The notes beneath the pieces were generated by a model that saw only the letters and a list, made by a program, of their open reading frames with translations, did not search any database and was not told where the DNA came from. A stretch of 64,000 nt of DNA from Streptococcus pseudoporcinus LQ 940-04 (GTDB taxonomy: Bacteria; Bacillota; Bacilli; Lactobacillales; Streptococcaceae), in assembly GCF_000188035.1 (NCBI RefSeq), contig NZ_AEUY02000005.1, forward strand, positions 1,364,001 to 1,428,000. The letters are read 5' to 3'. The translations under genes were made by a program, and so were the position numbers. Below are positions 1 through 10,418 of this stretch, piece after piece; the stretch's first letter is position 1, and each line of letters opens with the position of its first letter.

Positions 1-532
1 TCATATCTTTCATGGTTGCTTCTTCCACATCAATCCAATAATAGGTTGGATTAAAGGGAGAGGCGTTTTTGTAAAAAGCTTGTGCTTCGGCACGCATTTC
101 CTTAGTACTAGAGCCCAAGGCATAGCTATACACGGCAACAGGTACTTTTCTTTTTTGGAATTCTCTAATATGTGTTTTGAAAGATTTGTCAATTCCAGTG
201 GTGTAGGCAGCATTATTTTTTGAAGTGATTTGTGATCCACCAAAAACACGCACTATTGCTCCAGAAATATTTTTACTTAAGGTATCGTAATCAATTTCAC
301 TAGGAAGCTGCCAACCTGAGACATCGACAATGGGATTTAAGATAAATTCTTCGGTGTCAGCAGTGCTGGAGCTTTTTGTCTTTTCTTTACTGGAAACAAC
401 TGGGACACTTGATTTGGCGAGCTGAAGCTCTTTTTCCTTTACTTGGTCTGAATGTGTCTTACCAATTATTAATAATAATGCAAACAAAAGAAAGAAAACA
501 AGCACTACAATAGGTTTTATTCTTCTTCTCAT
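1..532 (-). CDS. GH25 family lysozyme (muramidase), partial, membrane anchored
   Basis: The gene runs leftwards off the window; only the N-terminal 177 or so codons are visible. The start ATG at 532 opens a basic stretch (MRRRIKP) and a hydrophobic segment at about residues 7-24, so the enzyme is probably anchored or secreted. A Ser/Thr/Lys-rich linker follows, then NPIVDVSGWQ with the Asp that opens GH25 catalytic barrels, and near the edge YYWIDVEEATM, which matches the second acidic strand of the family. GH25 enzymes cleave the MurNAc-GlcNAc bond of peptidoglycan. It is divergent from the ECF gene at 757. The family call is firm; a role in wall turnover is inference. Confidence 0.85.
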   Translation of the reverse strand, partial: MRRRIKPIVVLVFFLLFALLLIIGKTHSDQVKEKELQLAKSSVPVVSSKEKTKSSSTADTEEFILNPIVDVSGWQLPSEIDYDTLSKNISGAIVRVFGGSQITSKNNAAYTTGIDKSFKTHIREFQKRKVPVAVYSYALGSSTKEMRAEAQAFYKNASPFNPTYYWIDVEEATMKDM

Positions 533-610
533 TATTGATATTGTACCTTAAAAGGTTGAAAAAATCAAAATATCCTCACTATATTCTTATATTATCATAC
601 ATTTTAAGCA

Positions 611-652
611 GAATCAGGAAAAACGTTAAAGATTTTCCCTGATTTCTTTTTG
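611..652 (+). terminator. Hairpin with T-rich tail between divergent genes
   Basis: Arms at 612-622 and 633-644 pair (AATCAGG plus A-run against T-run plus CCTGATT, one bulged base), followed by TTCTTTTT. No upstream gene on this strand ends here, so it may be an attenuator-like leader element for the ECF gene at 757 or a leftover terminator. Confidence 0.4.
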
Positions 653-756
653 GTCAACTAGGGGAATTATCTTGATTTAGACTTTTTGTCAGGTTAAAAA
701 CTAGAAAAGTTTTTCTAATTCTGTCATAATAGAGTAAAACAAAAGAAAGTAAGTTT

Positions 757-1260
757 ATGTCATCCAAAAAAATTGCTCGAATTGCAATCTTATCGGCTTT
801 AGCATTTGTTTTACGAATGGCTTTCAGTCATTTGCCAAATATTCAGCCGGTTACTGCTCTATTTTTTATTGCAACAATTAGCCTTAGCTACTATGAAGCC
901 TTTTTAGTCATGTTTATCAGTATTTTATTAACGTCGATTTTATTAGGTTTTGGTCCTTGGGTATTTTGGCAAATAACGACCTATACCCTTATCATGGCTA
1001 CTTGGCGCTTTCTTCTTTATCCTCTTAGTCGAAAAATTAAGTCCTACCGAGTGCTGATGCAATCCTTCTCAGCAGCTTTCCTTGCTTTACTGTACGGGTT
1101 TGTAATTGATTCTTGTTTTGCTTATCTTTATAGTATGCCTTGGTGGACTTATGTTTTGTCAGGGCTGACGTTTAATCTCTTACATGCCTTATCCACCTTC
1201 ATTTTTTACCCTATTCTATTAATGCTATTTCGGAGGTTATTCAATGAAAAAATGGTCTAA
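757..1260 (+). CDS. ECF transporter S component (vitamin-binding membrane subunit)
   Basis: The 167-residue protein is almost entirely hydrophobic, with about six predicted membrane spans and the short basic N-terminus (MSSKKIARIAIL) typical of S components of energy-coupling factor importers. S components bind a vitamin or metal chelate and dock to a shared T subunit and two ATPases. The start is preceded by AAAGAAAG, a fair ribosome site, and by an extended -10 (TGTCATAAT, about 722-730). The 3' end overlaps the DUF4430 lipoprotein gene by 17 bases, so the two were translated together. DUF4430 resembles the transcobalamin C-terminal fold, which makes a corrinoid substrate possible, but the specificity is not visible in the sequence. 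Confidence 0.8.
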   Translation: MSSKKIARIAILSALAFVLRMAFSHLPNIQPVTALFFIATISLSYYEAFLVMFISILLTSILLGFGPWVFWQITTYTLIMATWRFLLYPLSRKIKSYRVLMQSFSAAFLALLYGFVIDSCFAYLYSMPWWTYVLSGLTFNLLHALSTFIFYPILLMLFRRLFNEKMV

Positions 1261-1538
1261 ACTTATCCTAATCTGCCTAAGTGGTCTTCTTTTTGTGGCA
1301 TGTGGTCGCCAAGGTCAAAACATATCACAAGCTAAAAAAGAGGCCTATGTCCATCTTACTGTTAAAGAAGATACTAATGAAGTTGATGAAAAGGTCGCCT
1401 TTCAAGAGGGAGACACAGTCATGGATGTTCTAAAGGCTAACTATAAGGTCAAAGAAAAAGATGGCGACAAAGGCTGCGAATATCTTGAAGGTTAAAAAGG
1501 GAGATAACATTTATTTTTATTTGGATAAAGTCAAATAA
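1244..1538 (+). pseudogene. DUF4430-type lipoprotein, internal deletion and frameshift
   Basis: The N-terminus has a lipoprotein signal (basic MKKWSK, hydrophobic core, LLFVACG lipobox with Cys at about residue 20) followed by the start of a DUF4430 domain (GDTVMDVLKANYKVKEKDG). The reading frame then stops at 1495. In another frame 1473-1538 encodes AANILKVKKGDNIYFYLDKVK, the recognisable last strand of the same domain. The middle of the domain, normally some 35-40 residues with the conserved Trp/Tyr region, is missing. The gene has therefore lost an internal segment and its frame. Translation would give an 83-residue truncated lipoprotein. It sits in an operon with the ECF S component. Confidence 0.8.
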
Positions 1539-1561
1539 AACCAACAAGCTAGAACCTAAAA

Positions 1562-1650
1562 GAGGCTGGGACAAAAGTCTAAGCTCAAATATAAAAAGCG
1601 AACAAAACAGTATTCTGAGTATCAGAAAATGAGTTTTGTTCGCTTTTTGG
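1562..1650 (+). repeat. Dispersed hairpin element (AGGCTGGGACAAAAG type), copy 1
   Basis: An AGGCTGGGACAAAAG lead-in is followed by a perfect 16-bp stem (1593-1608 with 1633-1648) that encloses a second hairpin (TTCTGA at 1613-1618 with TCAGAA at 1622-1627) and ends in a T-run. A degenerate copy of the same layout lies at 48907-48980. Such elements recur in streptococcal intergenic regions and can act as terminators. Confidence 0.7.
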
Positions 1651-1754
1651 GTTTCATTTATCAATTGGAAAAATTAATGGCAGGGAATCTCAAAAATTAA
1701 TATCTTTTTATAGTTAGCAATGAGGTAGGACTAGCAGCAGTAGCCAGTGATATC

Positions 1755-3551
1755 TTAGCTGCTTATTTGATCTGAGTAAGCAATAATTTGATCAACTGTT
1801 GTGCTAAGGAATTGAATAGTATCCTTTAATGGCTTTTCAGTTGAAATGTCTGCATTAATGAGCATTGCAGTTTCTTGAGGTGTTCTACTTCCTCCGGATT
1901 TGAGGAATTCGAGCCATTCCTTGGCACCTGTCTCAGAATGTTTCAAGTTGAGATAGCCTGCTGTCGAGATAACTAAGCCAGCTGAATAAGTGTAACTATA
2001 TAATCCCATATAGTAGTGAGACTGGCGCATCCAGGTTAAGGCTGCGTCATTATCAATTTCAATAGCATCTCCCCAAAATTCTTTTAGCACAGCTTTCATG
2101 AGCTCGTTTAATTTTTCTGCACCAAATGTGCCACCATCTTCGATGAGCTGGTAGACCTTTCGCTGGAAGGCAGCTTCTAACAAGTGTGTGATGAAATTAT
2201 GGAAGTAGGTATCAGTAAGGCGATGAGCTAGGGCAAAACGTTTTTGGCGAACATCTGGCAATTGATTTTCCAAATAATCAGAGAGGAGGAGCTCATTAAA
2301 GGTTGAAGGAGCCTCAACATAATAAGTTGACATATGGGTATTAAAGTATGATTGGTGGTTGTCTGAGAAAATAAATTGTCCTGAGTGACCAATTTCATGA
2401 ATAAGAGTATAAACATCGGACATACGACCTGTCCAACTCATCAAGATGTATGGGTGAACCTTATAAGGATCGGCAGCATACCCTCCAGAATCTTTATTCT
2501 CATTTGCTGCGAAATCAACCCAGCGTTCTTTTTGATAACGAGCAATTTCTTGGCTATATTCTTCACCAAGTGGTTGAATGGATTTCATGACCAGGTCATA
2601 AGCGTCGTCAATGGACACTTCTGGATTTAAGTTATTGTCAATATCTAACTTCCAGTCGGCGAAGGTCATTTTTTCAAGACCGTTAACTTGTGCGACATGT
2701 TTAAGGTATTTTTGGGCGACGGGACCAAATTCAGTCATTATAAGGTCGATTTGTCGATCAAACATAGAGCGGTCGACCTCTTGTTCGGCCAGAAGATAGT
2801 CGAAGACAGTATCATAACCGCGCATATCGGCCATTAATTTTTCTGATTTGACTTTGGCGAGATAGGCTGCTGCAGCTGTGTTTTGATGCTTACGAAGCCC
2901 AGCTGAGAAGGAACGGAAAGCTTTTTCACGTATTTCCTGATTTTCATGATTTTGATAAAAGTTTTCATATGAAACAAAGCTATTCTTGTAATTTTTGCCA
3001 TTAACTTCAAAGTCTTCCATTTCAAAATCGCCAGCACGCATTTTTGTATAAATATCATAAGGGGCATTTAAGACTTCGCGTAGGTTTGTCAGAGCTTTTT
3101 CGACTTCTGGGCTTAAGAGATGTGCTTTTTGCAATTTAGCTTGACGAATCACTGCTCTGAAATAGTCAATCTCTTCCAAGGCGTCTAGAATAGTAGAATC
3201 AGCTTGAGCCAAGCTAGAATCAAAGAAACTTAATGCAACGCTAGCCTTTGTGACAAAGTCTTCACCAGCTTGCGCGATAGCAGCAAACTCTTCATTTGAG
3301 AAATCTGTTGTTTGGGGCATAAAGGAATAGGTTCCAATGTGACTTACTTGGATGTAAATGTGCTCAAGTTCATAAAGGGCCTGTTCAAAATCCTCTTTTG
3401 TCTGTAAGTGTCCTTCATAGTTTTTTTTAAAAGTCTTTACATCTTCAAGTGCTTTTTCAATGGCTAATAAAAAATCTTGTCGGTCCTTGTAAAGTGCTGT
3501 TAAATCCCAAAGTTCCTTTTCAGGAAAACTAGAGCGTTTTTTGAGTTCCAT
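1755..3551 (-). CDS. pepF: Oligoendopeptidase F (M3 family zinc metallopeptidase)
   Basis: A 598-residue cytosolic metallopeptidase of the M3B family. The zinc site HEIGHSGQF lies at about residue 385 (HExxH, with the downstream Glu region in YVEAPSTFNELLL). Length and the PepF_N-like front half fit the family (about 600 residues). It hydrolyses medium-sized oligopeptides, feeding amino-acid nutrition. The start ATG at 3551 follows a good ribosome site (AGGAGAATACC on the minus strand). The gene is monocistronic and divergent from ppc. There are no signs of damage. Confidence 0.95.
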   Translation of the reverse strand: MELKKRSSFPEKELWDLTALYKDRQDFLLAIEKALEDVKTFKKNYEGHLQTKEDFEQALYELEHIYIQVSHIGTYSFMPQTTDFSNEEFAAIAQAGEDFVTKASVALSFFDSSLAQADSTILDALEEIDYFRAVIRQAKLQKAHLLSPEVEKALTNLREVLNAPYDIYTKMRAGDFEMEDFEVNGKNYKNSFVSYENFYQNHENQEIREKAFRSFSAGLRKHQNTAAAAYLAKVKSEKLMADMRGYDTVFDYLLAEQEVDRSMFDRQIDLIMTEFGPVAQKYLKHVAQVNGLEKMTFADWKLDIDNNLNPEVSIDDAYDLVMKSIQPLGEEYSQEIARYQKERWVDFAANENKDSGGYAADPYKVHPYILMSWTGRMSDVYTLIHEIGHSGQFIFSDNHQSYFNTHMSTYYVEAPSTFNELLLSDYLENQLPDVRQKRFALAHRLTDTYFHNFITHLLEAAFQRKVYQLIEDGGTFGAEKLNELMKAVLKEFWGDAIEIDNDAALTWMRQSHYYMGLYSYTYSAGLVISTAGYLNLKHSETGAKEWLEFLKSGGSRTPQETAMLINADISTEKPLKDTIQFLSTTVDQIIAYSDQISS

Positions 3552-3681
3552 GGTATTCTCCTTTAGTCGTAATAAGTCCAGTATAGCAAAAAAGAACTTA
3601 AACGAGTGTAAAAAGAAGAAAAAAACTTAGATGACTGCTCAGAGAAAAGTTTTGTAAAAACAAGGCTTATTTTCAAAAGGT

Positions 3682-3710
3682 CTTACAATTTAGTTAAAAA
3701 GTGGTATTAT
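3682..3710 (+). promoter_or_regulatory. Promoter of ppc
   Basis: A -35-like CTTACA at 3682-3687 and a -10 TATTAT at 3705-3710 are separated by exactly 17 bases, with TGG just before the -10. It lies 33 bases upstream of the proposed ppc start. Confidence 0.55.
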
Positions 3711-3742
3711 TGATTTAAGTAAAGTTTAAAGGAGTGAATGAT

Positions 3743-6448
3743 TTGTCTGTGAAAAAGTTGGAGAGTAGTAACCATCACAAAATGATTACAGAAGAAGTTG
3801 CTATTTTACAAATGCTACTTGAAGAAGTTACACGATCAATGGCTGGTGATCAGGTCTATGAAAAAATTGAAACCATACTAGCTTTATCTGAGCAAAAAGA
3901 TTCAATTAAACTAGAAAAAATGATCAAAGAGTTGTCTAATGATGAGATGGTAATAATTGCTCGTTATTTTTCAATCTTACCTTTACTTATCAATATTTCT
4001 GAAGATGTTGACTTAGCTTATGAAATCAATTATCAAAATAACACAAGTAAAGACTATCTAGGTAAGCTATCAAACACTATTTCAGAGGTTGCTTTAAAAG
4101 ACGATGCAAAAGCCATTTTGGAGAAGGTCAATGTAGTACCTGTTTTAACAGCTCACCCAACACAAGTCCAACGGAAAACAGTTTTAGAATTGACAAATCA
4201 TATTCATGACTTGCTCCGTAAATATCGTGATGTTAAAAAGGGTATTGTTAATCAAGAAAAGTGGCTGGAAGAGCTGCGTCTCTATATTAACATTATTATG
4301 CAGACAGATATTATTCGTGAGAAAAAGCTTAAAGTTAAAAATGAAATTACCAATGTTTTGCAATATTACAAGAGTTCTTTAATTCCTGCAATTACGAAAT
4401 TAACGCGAGGCTATAAAGAATTAGCCAAAGAAAAAGGAATAGTCTTGGACAAAGCTCAGCCAATCACCATGGGAATGTGGATCGGTGGAGATCGTGATGG
4501 AAATCCCTTCGTCACCTCAGAAACATTAGAAACATCTGCTATGCTCCAAAGCCAAGTTATCCTCGATTATTACCTAGAAAAGTTAGCTATTCTCTACCGT
4601 AACTTCTCAATGTCATCAACACTAATTACGACTAGCAAGGAAGTAGAAGAGCTTGCCCAACTTTCGCATGATAGGTCCATTTATCGTGAAAACGAACCTT
4701 ACCGGAAGGCTTTTCATTATATCCAATCACGCCTACAGGAGACACTTGTTCAAATAAGCCAAAAATCTGATAGTCCCTCCCAAACTCCTTCTTATTCTAA
4801 TGCTCAAGAGTTTAAAAGTGATTTAGAAATAATTAGGACTTCTTTGGTGGATAATGGAGATGGTTCTTTAGCAGCAGGTGACCTGACAGAACTGATTCAA
4901 GCAGTTGACATTTTTGGATTCTTTCTTGCAAGTATTGATATGAGACAGGATTCCAGCGTGCATGAAACTTGCGTGGCAGAACTACTAAGGGCTGCTAATA
5001 TCGTTGAAGATTACAGCGCTTTAAGTGAAGAAGACAAGTGTCGCATTTTATATAAAGAGCTTGCTGAGGATCCGAGAATTTTATCGTCAACGACTGTTGA
5101 AAAATCTGAGCTGCTGGAGAAAGAATTAGCTATTTATAAGGTGGCGCGCTACCTAAAGGATAAACTTGGGGAAGATGTTATTAAACAACATATCATTTCA
5201 CATACTGAGAGTGTCTCTGATATGTTTGAACTGGCAATCATGTTAAAAGAGGTTGGGTTAGTTGCTAAAGATTGGGCCCGTGTTCAGATTGTTCCCCTTT
5301 TTGAGACGATTGAGGATTTAGACCATTCTAAACAAATCATGACGGCTTATTTAAGCTATGATATCGTTAAAAAATGGGTAGCATCAAACGCTAATTATCA
5401 AGAAATTATGCTTGGTTATTCAGACAGTAATAAAGATGGTGGCTATTTATCATCTGGTTGGACGCTATACAAAGCTCAAAATGACTTAACTAGTATTGGT
5501 CAAAAAAATGGAATTAAAATCACCTTTTTCCATGGCCGCGGTGGAACGGTTGGTCGAGGTGGAGGTCCTTCTTACGATGCGATTACTTCTCAGCCTTTTG
5601 GGACAATTAAAGACCGGATTCGATTAACTGAGCAAGGCGAAATTATTGAGAATAAATATGGCAACAAAGACGTTGCTTATTATAACCTTGAGATGTTAAT
5701 TTCTGCCTCAATTAATCGGATGGTAACACGAATGTTGACCGATCCAAATGAGATTGATGGCTTTAGAGATAACATGGAAAATATTGTAGCTTATAGCAAT
5801 AACGTTTACCGAGACCTTGTTTTTGGAAATCCACATTTTTATGACTATTTCTTTGAAGCCAGTCCCATAAAAGAAATTTCAAGCCTTAATATAGGGTCAC
5901 GTCCGGCAGCTCGCAAAACCATAACTGATATTAGGGGGTTGAGAGCCATTCCATGGGTATTTTCTTGGTCACAAAACAGAGTCATGTTACCAGGCTGGTA
6001 TGGGGTTGGTTCAGCTTTTAAACAGTTCATTGATCAAGAAGAAGGAAACATGGCAAAATTACAATACATGTATAAAAAATGGCCATTCTTTCATTCTCTC
6101 TTGTCAAATGTAGACATGGTTTTGTCAAAATCAAATATGAACATTGCCTTCCAGTATGCTCAATTAGCTCAAAATGATGAAGTCAGAGCAGTCTTTTATA
6201 GTATTTTAGATGAATGGCAACTCACGAAAAATATGATTTTAGCTATTGAGCAGCATGATGACCTGTTAGAAGATAACGAATCATTAAAGAAGAGTTTAGA
6301 ATTTCGCTTGCCATGTTTCAATGTATTAAATTATATCCAAATTGAGCTGATTAAACGCCTTCGTCACAACCAGCTTGATGAAGATTATGAGAAGCTTATT
6401 CATATTACGATTAATGGTATTGCAACAGGTTTACGTAATTCCGGCTGA
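3743..6448 (+). CDS. ppc: Phosphoenolpyruvate carboxylase
   Basis: The protein carboxylates PEP to oxaloacetate, the anaplerotic entry to aspartate in streptococci that lack a full TCA cycle. Diagnostic motifs are [11 protein letters not shown] at about residue 137 (catalytic His), [18 protein letters not shown] at about residue 596 (active-site glycine loop), and the conserved C-terminal region ending TGLRNSG. Length is about 901 residues, normal for the bacterial family. I choose the TTG at 3743 because the AAAGGAG site (3728-3734) sits 8 bases before it. An in-frame GTG at 3734 overlaps that site, and a GTG at 3749 is an alternative. It is followed by ftsW, the usual streptococcal order. 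Confidence 0.96.
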   Translation: MSVKKLESSNHHKMITEEVAILQMLLEEVTRSMAGDQVYEKIETILALSEQKDSIKLEKMIKELSNDEMVIIARYFSILPLLINISEDVDLAYEINYQNNTSKDYLGKLSNTISEVALKDDAKAILEKVNVVPVLTAHPTQVQRKTVLELTNHIHDLLRKYRDVKKGIVNQEKWLEELRLYINIIMQTDIIREKKLKVKNEITNVLQYYKSSLIPAITKLTRGYKELAKEKGIVLDKAQPITMGMWIGGDRDGNPFVTSETLETSAMLQSQVILDYYLEKLAILYRNFSMSSTLITTSKEVEELAQLSHDRSIYRENEPYRKAFHYIQSRLQETLVQISQKSDSPSQTPSYSNAQEFKSDLEIIRTSLVDNGDGSLAAGDLTELIQAVDIFGFFLASIDMRQDSSVHETCVAELLRAANIVEDYSALSEEDKCRILYKELAEDPRILSSTTVEKSELLEKELAIYKVARYLKDKLGEDVIKQHIISHTESVSDMFELAIMLKEVGLVAKDWARVQIVPLFETIEDLDHSKQIMTAYLSYDIVKKWVASNANYQEIMLGYSDSNKDGGYLSSGWTLYKAQNDLTSIGQKNGIKITFFHGRGGTVGRGGGPSYDAITSQPFGTIKDRIRLTEQGEIIENKYGNKDVAYYNLEMLISASINRMVTRMLTDPNEIDGFRDNMENIVAYSNNVYRDLVFGNPHFYDYFFEASPIKEISSLNIGSRPAARKTITDIRGLRAIPWVFSWSQNRVMLPGWYGVGSAFKQFIDQEEGNMAKLQYMYKKWPFFHSLLSNVDMVLSKSNMNIAFQYAQLAQNDEVRAVFYSILDEWQLTKNMILAIEQHDDLLEDNESLKKSLEFRLPCFNVLNYIQIELIKRLRHNQLDEDYEKLIHITINGIATGLRNSG

Positions 6449-6634
6449 CAGAAGCCAGAGTTTCAAAAGTTACTGTCTAGATTTCTCTGTAATCAGAACC
6501 AAATTATTTTCTAAAGAGAGCAAAAGCAACCATATTCTAGTTTAGGAGGAGAAGTTGTAGCTTTTCCTTTTTTCTTTTTTTTGCTTAAGAAAGATGGTAT
6601 AATGCTTAAAGATTATCTGAGAATAGGGGAAATT

Positions 6635-7909
6635 ATGAAAATTGATAAGAGGCATTTACTTAATTATTCTATACTCTTGCCTTATCTCATCCTGTCGGTC
6701 ATTGGTTTGATAGTAGTCTACTCAACGACAAGTGCAACCTTAATCCAATATCATGCTAATCCATTTAAGACCGTCCTGAGCCAAGGAATCTTTTGGGTAA
6801 TCAGTTTAATCGCCATTACGTTTATTTACAAATTAAAGCTAAATTTTCTAAATAATCATAGCCTTATGATATTAGTGATGTTGTTTGAGGCCTTCTTACT
6901 CTTAATAGCGCGTTTTTTTACTCAAGAAGTAAACGGAGCACATGGATGGATTATACTTGGACCAATTAGTTTCCAGCCTGCAGAATATTTAAAAATTATT
7001 ATTGTCTGGTATCTTGCACATACCTTTTCCAAGAAACAAGAGGAAATAGCAAGATATGACTATCAGGCTTTGACTAAGCGACGGTGGTGGCCTAGACAGT
7101 CCAGTGATTTAAAAGACTGGCGTGTTTACTCACTCTTTTTAGTGCTTTTGGTTGCTGCACAGCCCGACTTAGGAAATGCAGCTATTATTGTTTTAACTGG
7201 AATCCTGATGTTTACTATTAGCGGTATCGCTTACCGTTGGTTTTCTGGGATTTTAACACTCATTACAGTATTATCAGTAACATTCCTTGGTAGCATCAAA
7301 GTAATTGGAGTTGAACGAGTGTCTAAAATACCTATTTTTGGCTATGTTGCTAAACGGTTTAGTGCTTACTTTAACCCATTTAAAGATTTGACTGACTCAG
7401 GCCATCAGTTGGCTCATTCTTACTATGCCATGAGTAATGGAGGATGGTTCGGCGTTGGCTTGGGAAATTCCATTGAAAAGCGCGGGTATTTACCGGAAGC
7501 GCAGACAGACTTTGTTTTTTCAGTTGTCATTGAAGAACTAGGCTTGATTGGTGCGGGTCTAATATTGGCCTTAGTTTTCTTTTTAATTTTACGCATTTTA
7601 AATGTCGGTATAAAAGCTAAGAAACCATTTAATGCGATGATGGCTCTGGGGGTTGGAGGCATGATTTTGACGCAGGTATTTGTCAATATAGGCGGTATTT
7701 CTGGAATTATCCCATCGACTGGGGTAACTTTTCCCTTCCTTTCTCAAGGGGGAAACAGCTTGCTGGTTTTGTCGGTGGCTATCGGTTTTGTCTTAAACAT
7801 TGATGCCAATGAAAAGAAAGAAGAAATCCTCAAAGAAGCAGAACTTTCTTATAGAAAAACAGTCCATGATGAAAACGGTAAAGTCATTGACATTCGTCAT
7901 TTTAAATAA
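6635..7909 (+). CDS. ftsW: Cell-division lipid II polymerase / SEDS protein FtsW
   Basis: A 424-residue SEDS-family protein with about ten membrane spans. FtsW polymerises lipid II into septal glycan strands together with a class B penicillin-binding protein. Visible SEDS motifs are FQPAEYLKI, AQPDLGNA, NGGWFGVGLGNSIEKRGYLPEAQTDFVFS cut into its conserved parts, and FLSQGGNSLL near the C-terminus. The start ATG at 6635 has AGGGGA eight bases upstream; the reading frame is open 18 codons further but without a ribosome site. The neighbourhood ppc-ftsW-tuf supports FtsW rather than RodA. Confidence 0.92.
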   Translation: MKIDKRHLLNYSILLPYLILSVIGLIVVYSTTSATLIQYHANPFKTVLSQGIFWVISLIAITFIYKLKLNFLNNHSLMILVMLFEAFLLLIARFFTQEVNGAHGWIILGPISFQPAEYLKIIIVWYLAHTFSKKQEEIARYDYQALTKRRWWPRQSSDLKDWRVYSLFLVLLVAAQPDLGNAAIIVLTGILMFTISGIAYRWFSGILTLITVLSVTFLGSIKVIGVERVSKIPIFGYVAKRFSAYFNPFKDLTDSGHQLAHSYYAMSNGGWFGVGLGNSIEKRGYLPEAQTDFVFSVVIEELGLIGAGLILALVFFLILRILNVGIKAKKPFNAMMALGVGGMILTQVFVNIGGISGIIPSTGVTFPFLSQGGNSLLVLSVAIGFVLNIDANEKKEEILKEAELSYRKTVHDENGKVIDIRHFK

Positions 7910-8055
7910 AGATAAACGAGACTTTAAAGATTAGCTGTTTGCTAGTCTTTTTTTCACTGAAGACTATGTGAAATTAGAAAGTAAGGAGGATAGAGGAAAG
8001 CTTATTTTTTTAAGCTCCCTTAACAAAGAAAGAAAAGGCAAAAAGCATAAAATAC

Positions 8056-8083
8056 TTGCTTTTTCCTTATAATTTGCTACAAT
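8056..8083 (+). promoter_or_regulatory. Promoter of tuf
   Basis: TTGCTT (8056-8061) and TACAAT (8078-8083) are spaced by 16 bases, and TGC precedes the -10, giving an extended -10. It lies about 72 bases before the tuf start. This is a strong promoter layout, as expected for EF-Tu. Confidence 0.6.
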
Positions 8084-8155
8084 AGTAAGGTAAAGTTAGA
8101 CTGTAATGCCTACTGTCTATCTATAAAATATATTTTATTGGAGGCTTTTCCCAAA

Positions 8156-9352
8156 ATGGCAAAAGAAAAATACGATCGTAGTAAACCCCACGTTAACATT
8201 GGTACAATCGGACACGTTGACCATGGTAAAACTACATTAACAGCCGCAATTACAACTGTTCTTGCACGTCGTTTACCAAGTTCAGTTAACCAACCTAAAG
8301 ATTATGCTTCTATCGATGCTGCTCCTGAAGAGCGCGAACGCGGAATCACAATCAACACTGCACACGTTGAGTATGAAACTGAATCACGTCACTATGCCCA
8401 CATCGATGCCCCAGGACACGCGGACTATGTTAAAAACATGATCACTGGTGCTGCCCAAATGGACGGAGCTATCCTTGTTGTTGCCTCTACTGATGGACCA
8501 ATGCCACAAACTCGTGAGCACATCCTTCTTTCACGTCAAGTTGGTGTTAAACACCTTATCGTTTTCATGAACAAAGTTGACCTTGTTGATGATGAAGAAT
8601 TACTTGAATTAGTTGAAATGGAAATTCGTGATCTTCTTTCAGAATACGATTTCCCAGGTGATGACCTTCCAGTTATCCAAGGTTCAGCTCTTAAAGCTCT
8701 TGAAGGTGATTCAGCTCATGAAGACATTATCATGGAATTAATGAAAACTGTTGATGAGTATATCCCAGAACCAGAACGTGACACTGACAAACCATTACTT
8801 CTTCCAGTCGAAGATGTATTCTCTATCACTGGACGTGGTACAGTAGCTTCTGGACGTATCGACCGTGGTACTGTTCGTGTCAACGACGAAATCGAAATCG
8901 TTGGTATCAAAGAAGATACTAAAAAAGCAGTTGTTACTGGTGTTGAAATGTTCCGTAAACAACTTGACGAAGGTCTTGCAGGAGATAACGTAGGTATCCT
9001 TCTTCGTGGTGTTCAACGTGACGAAATCGAACGTGGACAAGTTATTGCTAAACCAGGTTCAATCAACCCACACACTAAATTTAAAGGTGAAGTATACATC
9101 CTTTCTAAAGAAGAAGGTGGACGTCATACACCATTCTTCAACAACTACCGTCCACAATTCTACTTCCGTACAACTGACGTAACAGGTTCAATCGAACTTC
9201 CAGCAGGTACAGAAATGGTTATGCCTGGTGATAACGTGACTATCGACGTTGAGTTGATCCACCCAATCGCCGTAGAACAAGGTACTACTTTCTCTATCCG
9301 TGAAGGTGGACGTACTGTTGGTTCAGGTATCGTTTCAGAAATTGAAGCTTAA
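8156..9352 (+). CDS. tuf: Translation elongation factor Tu
   Basis: EF-Tu delivers aminoacyl-tRNA to the ribosome A site. The GTPase motifs are intact: GHVDHGKTT (P-loop, about residues 19-27), DAPGHADY (G3), NKVD (G4) and SAL (G5), followed by the two beta-barrel domains. Length is 398 residues, standard for streptococci. The start ATG at 8156 follows TTGGAGG; an in-frame upstream TTG has no ribosome site. Codon use is strongly biased (GGT, CGT, GAA, AAA), typical of a highly expressed gene. Own promoter and terminator flank it. Confidence 0.98.
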   Translation: MAKEKYDRSKPHVNIGTIGHVDHGKTTLTAAITTVLARRLPSSVNQPKDYASIDAAPEERERGITINTAHVEYETESRHYAHIDAPGHADYVKNMITGAAQMDGAILVVASTDGPMPQTREHILLSRQVGVKHLIVFMNKVDLVDDEELLELVEMEIRDLLSEYDFPGDDLPVIQGSALKALEGDSAHEDIIMELMKTVDEYIPEPERDTDKPLLLPVEDVFSITGRGTVASGRIDRGTVRVNDEIEIVGIKEDTKKAVVTGVEMFRKQLDEGLAGDNVGILLRGVQRDEIERGQVIAKPGSINPHTKFKGEVYILSKEEGGRHTPFFNNYRPQFYFRTTDVTGSIELPAGTEMVMPGDNVTIDVELIHPIAVEQGTTFSIREGGRTVGSGIVSEIEA

Positions 9353-9402
9353 TTTTAATTAAGTTCCCAGAATAACAATTAGAGTCAGACAACTCAGATT
9401 GT

Positions 9403-9429
9403 AAAGAGTCCTATGAAGGGCTCTTTTTT
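9403..9429 (+). terminator. Rho-independent terminator of tuf
   Basis: The stem AAAGAGTCCT (9403-9412) pairs with AGGGCTCTTT (9417-9426) with one G-U pair, then a T-run. Confidence 0.85.
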
Positions 9430-9568
9430 ATCTTGCATTTTCAGGAAATAAGTTTGAAAGAAACATTTTCCTTGTGAAAAAATTCCTAAAAACTCACCAT
9501 ATTCTTTTATTAGCTCTTAAATTGTGTTAAAATAATAAATGTAAATAAAAAAAGAAGAGGTATGTGAA

Positions 9569-10327
9569 ATGTCACGTAAACCGTTTATTGCCGGAAACTG
9601 GAAAATGAATAAAAATCCTGAAGAAGCTAAAGCTTTTATTGAAGCAGTAGCATCAAAATTACCTTCAGCTGATCTTGTTGAAGCAGGAATTGCAGCTCCA
9701 GCTCTTGACCTTTATACTGTTCTTGAAGCAGCAAAAGGTTCAGATCTTAAAATTGCAGCTCAAAATGCTTATTTTGAAGATAATGGTGCTTTTACTGGTG
9801 AAAATAGCCCGAAAGTATTAGCTGAGATGGGAACTGACTACGTTGTTATTGGACACTCAGAACGCCGTGACTATTTCCATGAAACTGATGAAGACATTAA
9901 CAAAAAGGCTAAGGCTATTTTTGCTAATGGTTTGACACCAATTATCTGTTGTGGTGAAAGTTTAGAAACTTATGAAGCTGGTAAAGCAGTCGATTTTGTA
10001 GGTGCACAAGTATCGGCAGCCCTTGCTGGACTTACAAAAGAGCAAGTATCATCACTTGTCATCGCTTATGAACCAATCTGGGCTATCGGAACTGGTAAAT
10101 CTGCCACTCAAGATGATGCTCAAAACATGTGTAAAGCAGTTCGTGATGTTGTTGCTGCTGATTTTGGTCAAACTGTTGCAGACAAAGTTCGTGTCCAATA
10201 TGGTGGTTCTGTAAAACCTGAAAATGTTGCTTCATACATGGCATGCCCAGACGTTGACGGTGCCTTGGTTGGTGGAGCATCACTCGAAGCTGAGAGCTTC
10301 TTAGCTTTACTTGATTTTGTAAAATAG
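9569..10327 (+). CDS. tpiA: Triosephosphate isomerase
   Basis: A 252-residue TIM barrel interconverting dihydroxyacetone phosphate and glyceraldehyde 3-phosphate in glycolysis. All catalytic residues are present: the N-terminal GNWKMN (Asn and Lys), GHSERR (His), the Glu of [12 protein letters not shown] and the phosphate-binding GGSV and [16 protein letters not shown] sits upstream of the ATG at 9569. It is monocistronic, with a terminator directly downstream. Length and biased codon use are normal for this abundant enzyme. Confidence 0.98.
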   Translation: MSRKPFIAGNWKMNKNPEEAKAFIEAVASKLPSADLVEAGIAAPALDLYTVLEAAKGSDLKIAAQNAYFEDNGAFTGENSPKVLAEMGTDYVVIGHSERRDYFHETDEDINKKAKAIFANGLTPIICCGESLETYEAGKAVDFVGAQVSAALAGLTKEQVSSLVIAYEPIWAIGTGKSATQDDAQNMCKAVRDVVAADFGQTVADKVRVQYGGSVKPENVASYMACPDVDGALVGGASLEAESFLALLDFVK

Positions 10328-10337
10328 TTTGAATTAA

Positions 10338-10369
10338 GACCTTCAACACGTTTTGTTGAAGGTTTTTTC
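10338..10369 (+). terminator. Rho-independent terminator of tpiA
   Basis: A perfect 9-bp stem (ACCTTCAAC at 10339-10347 with GTTGAAGGT at 10355-10363) is followed by six T. It may also serve the convergent murN. Confidence 0.88.
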
Positions 10370-10418
10370 ATATTAAAATGAGACAAAACAACTAAAAAAA
10401 GACAGGCTAAACTGTCTT

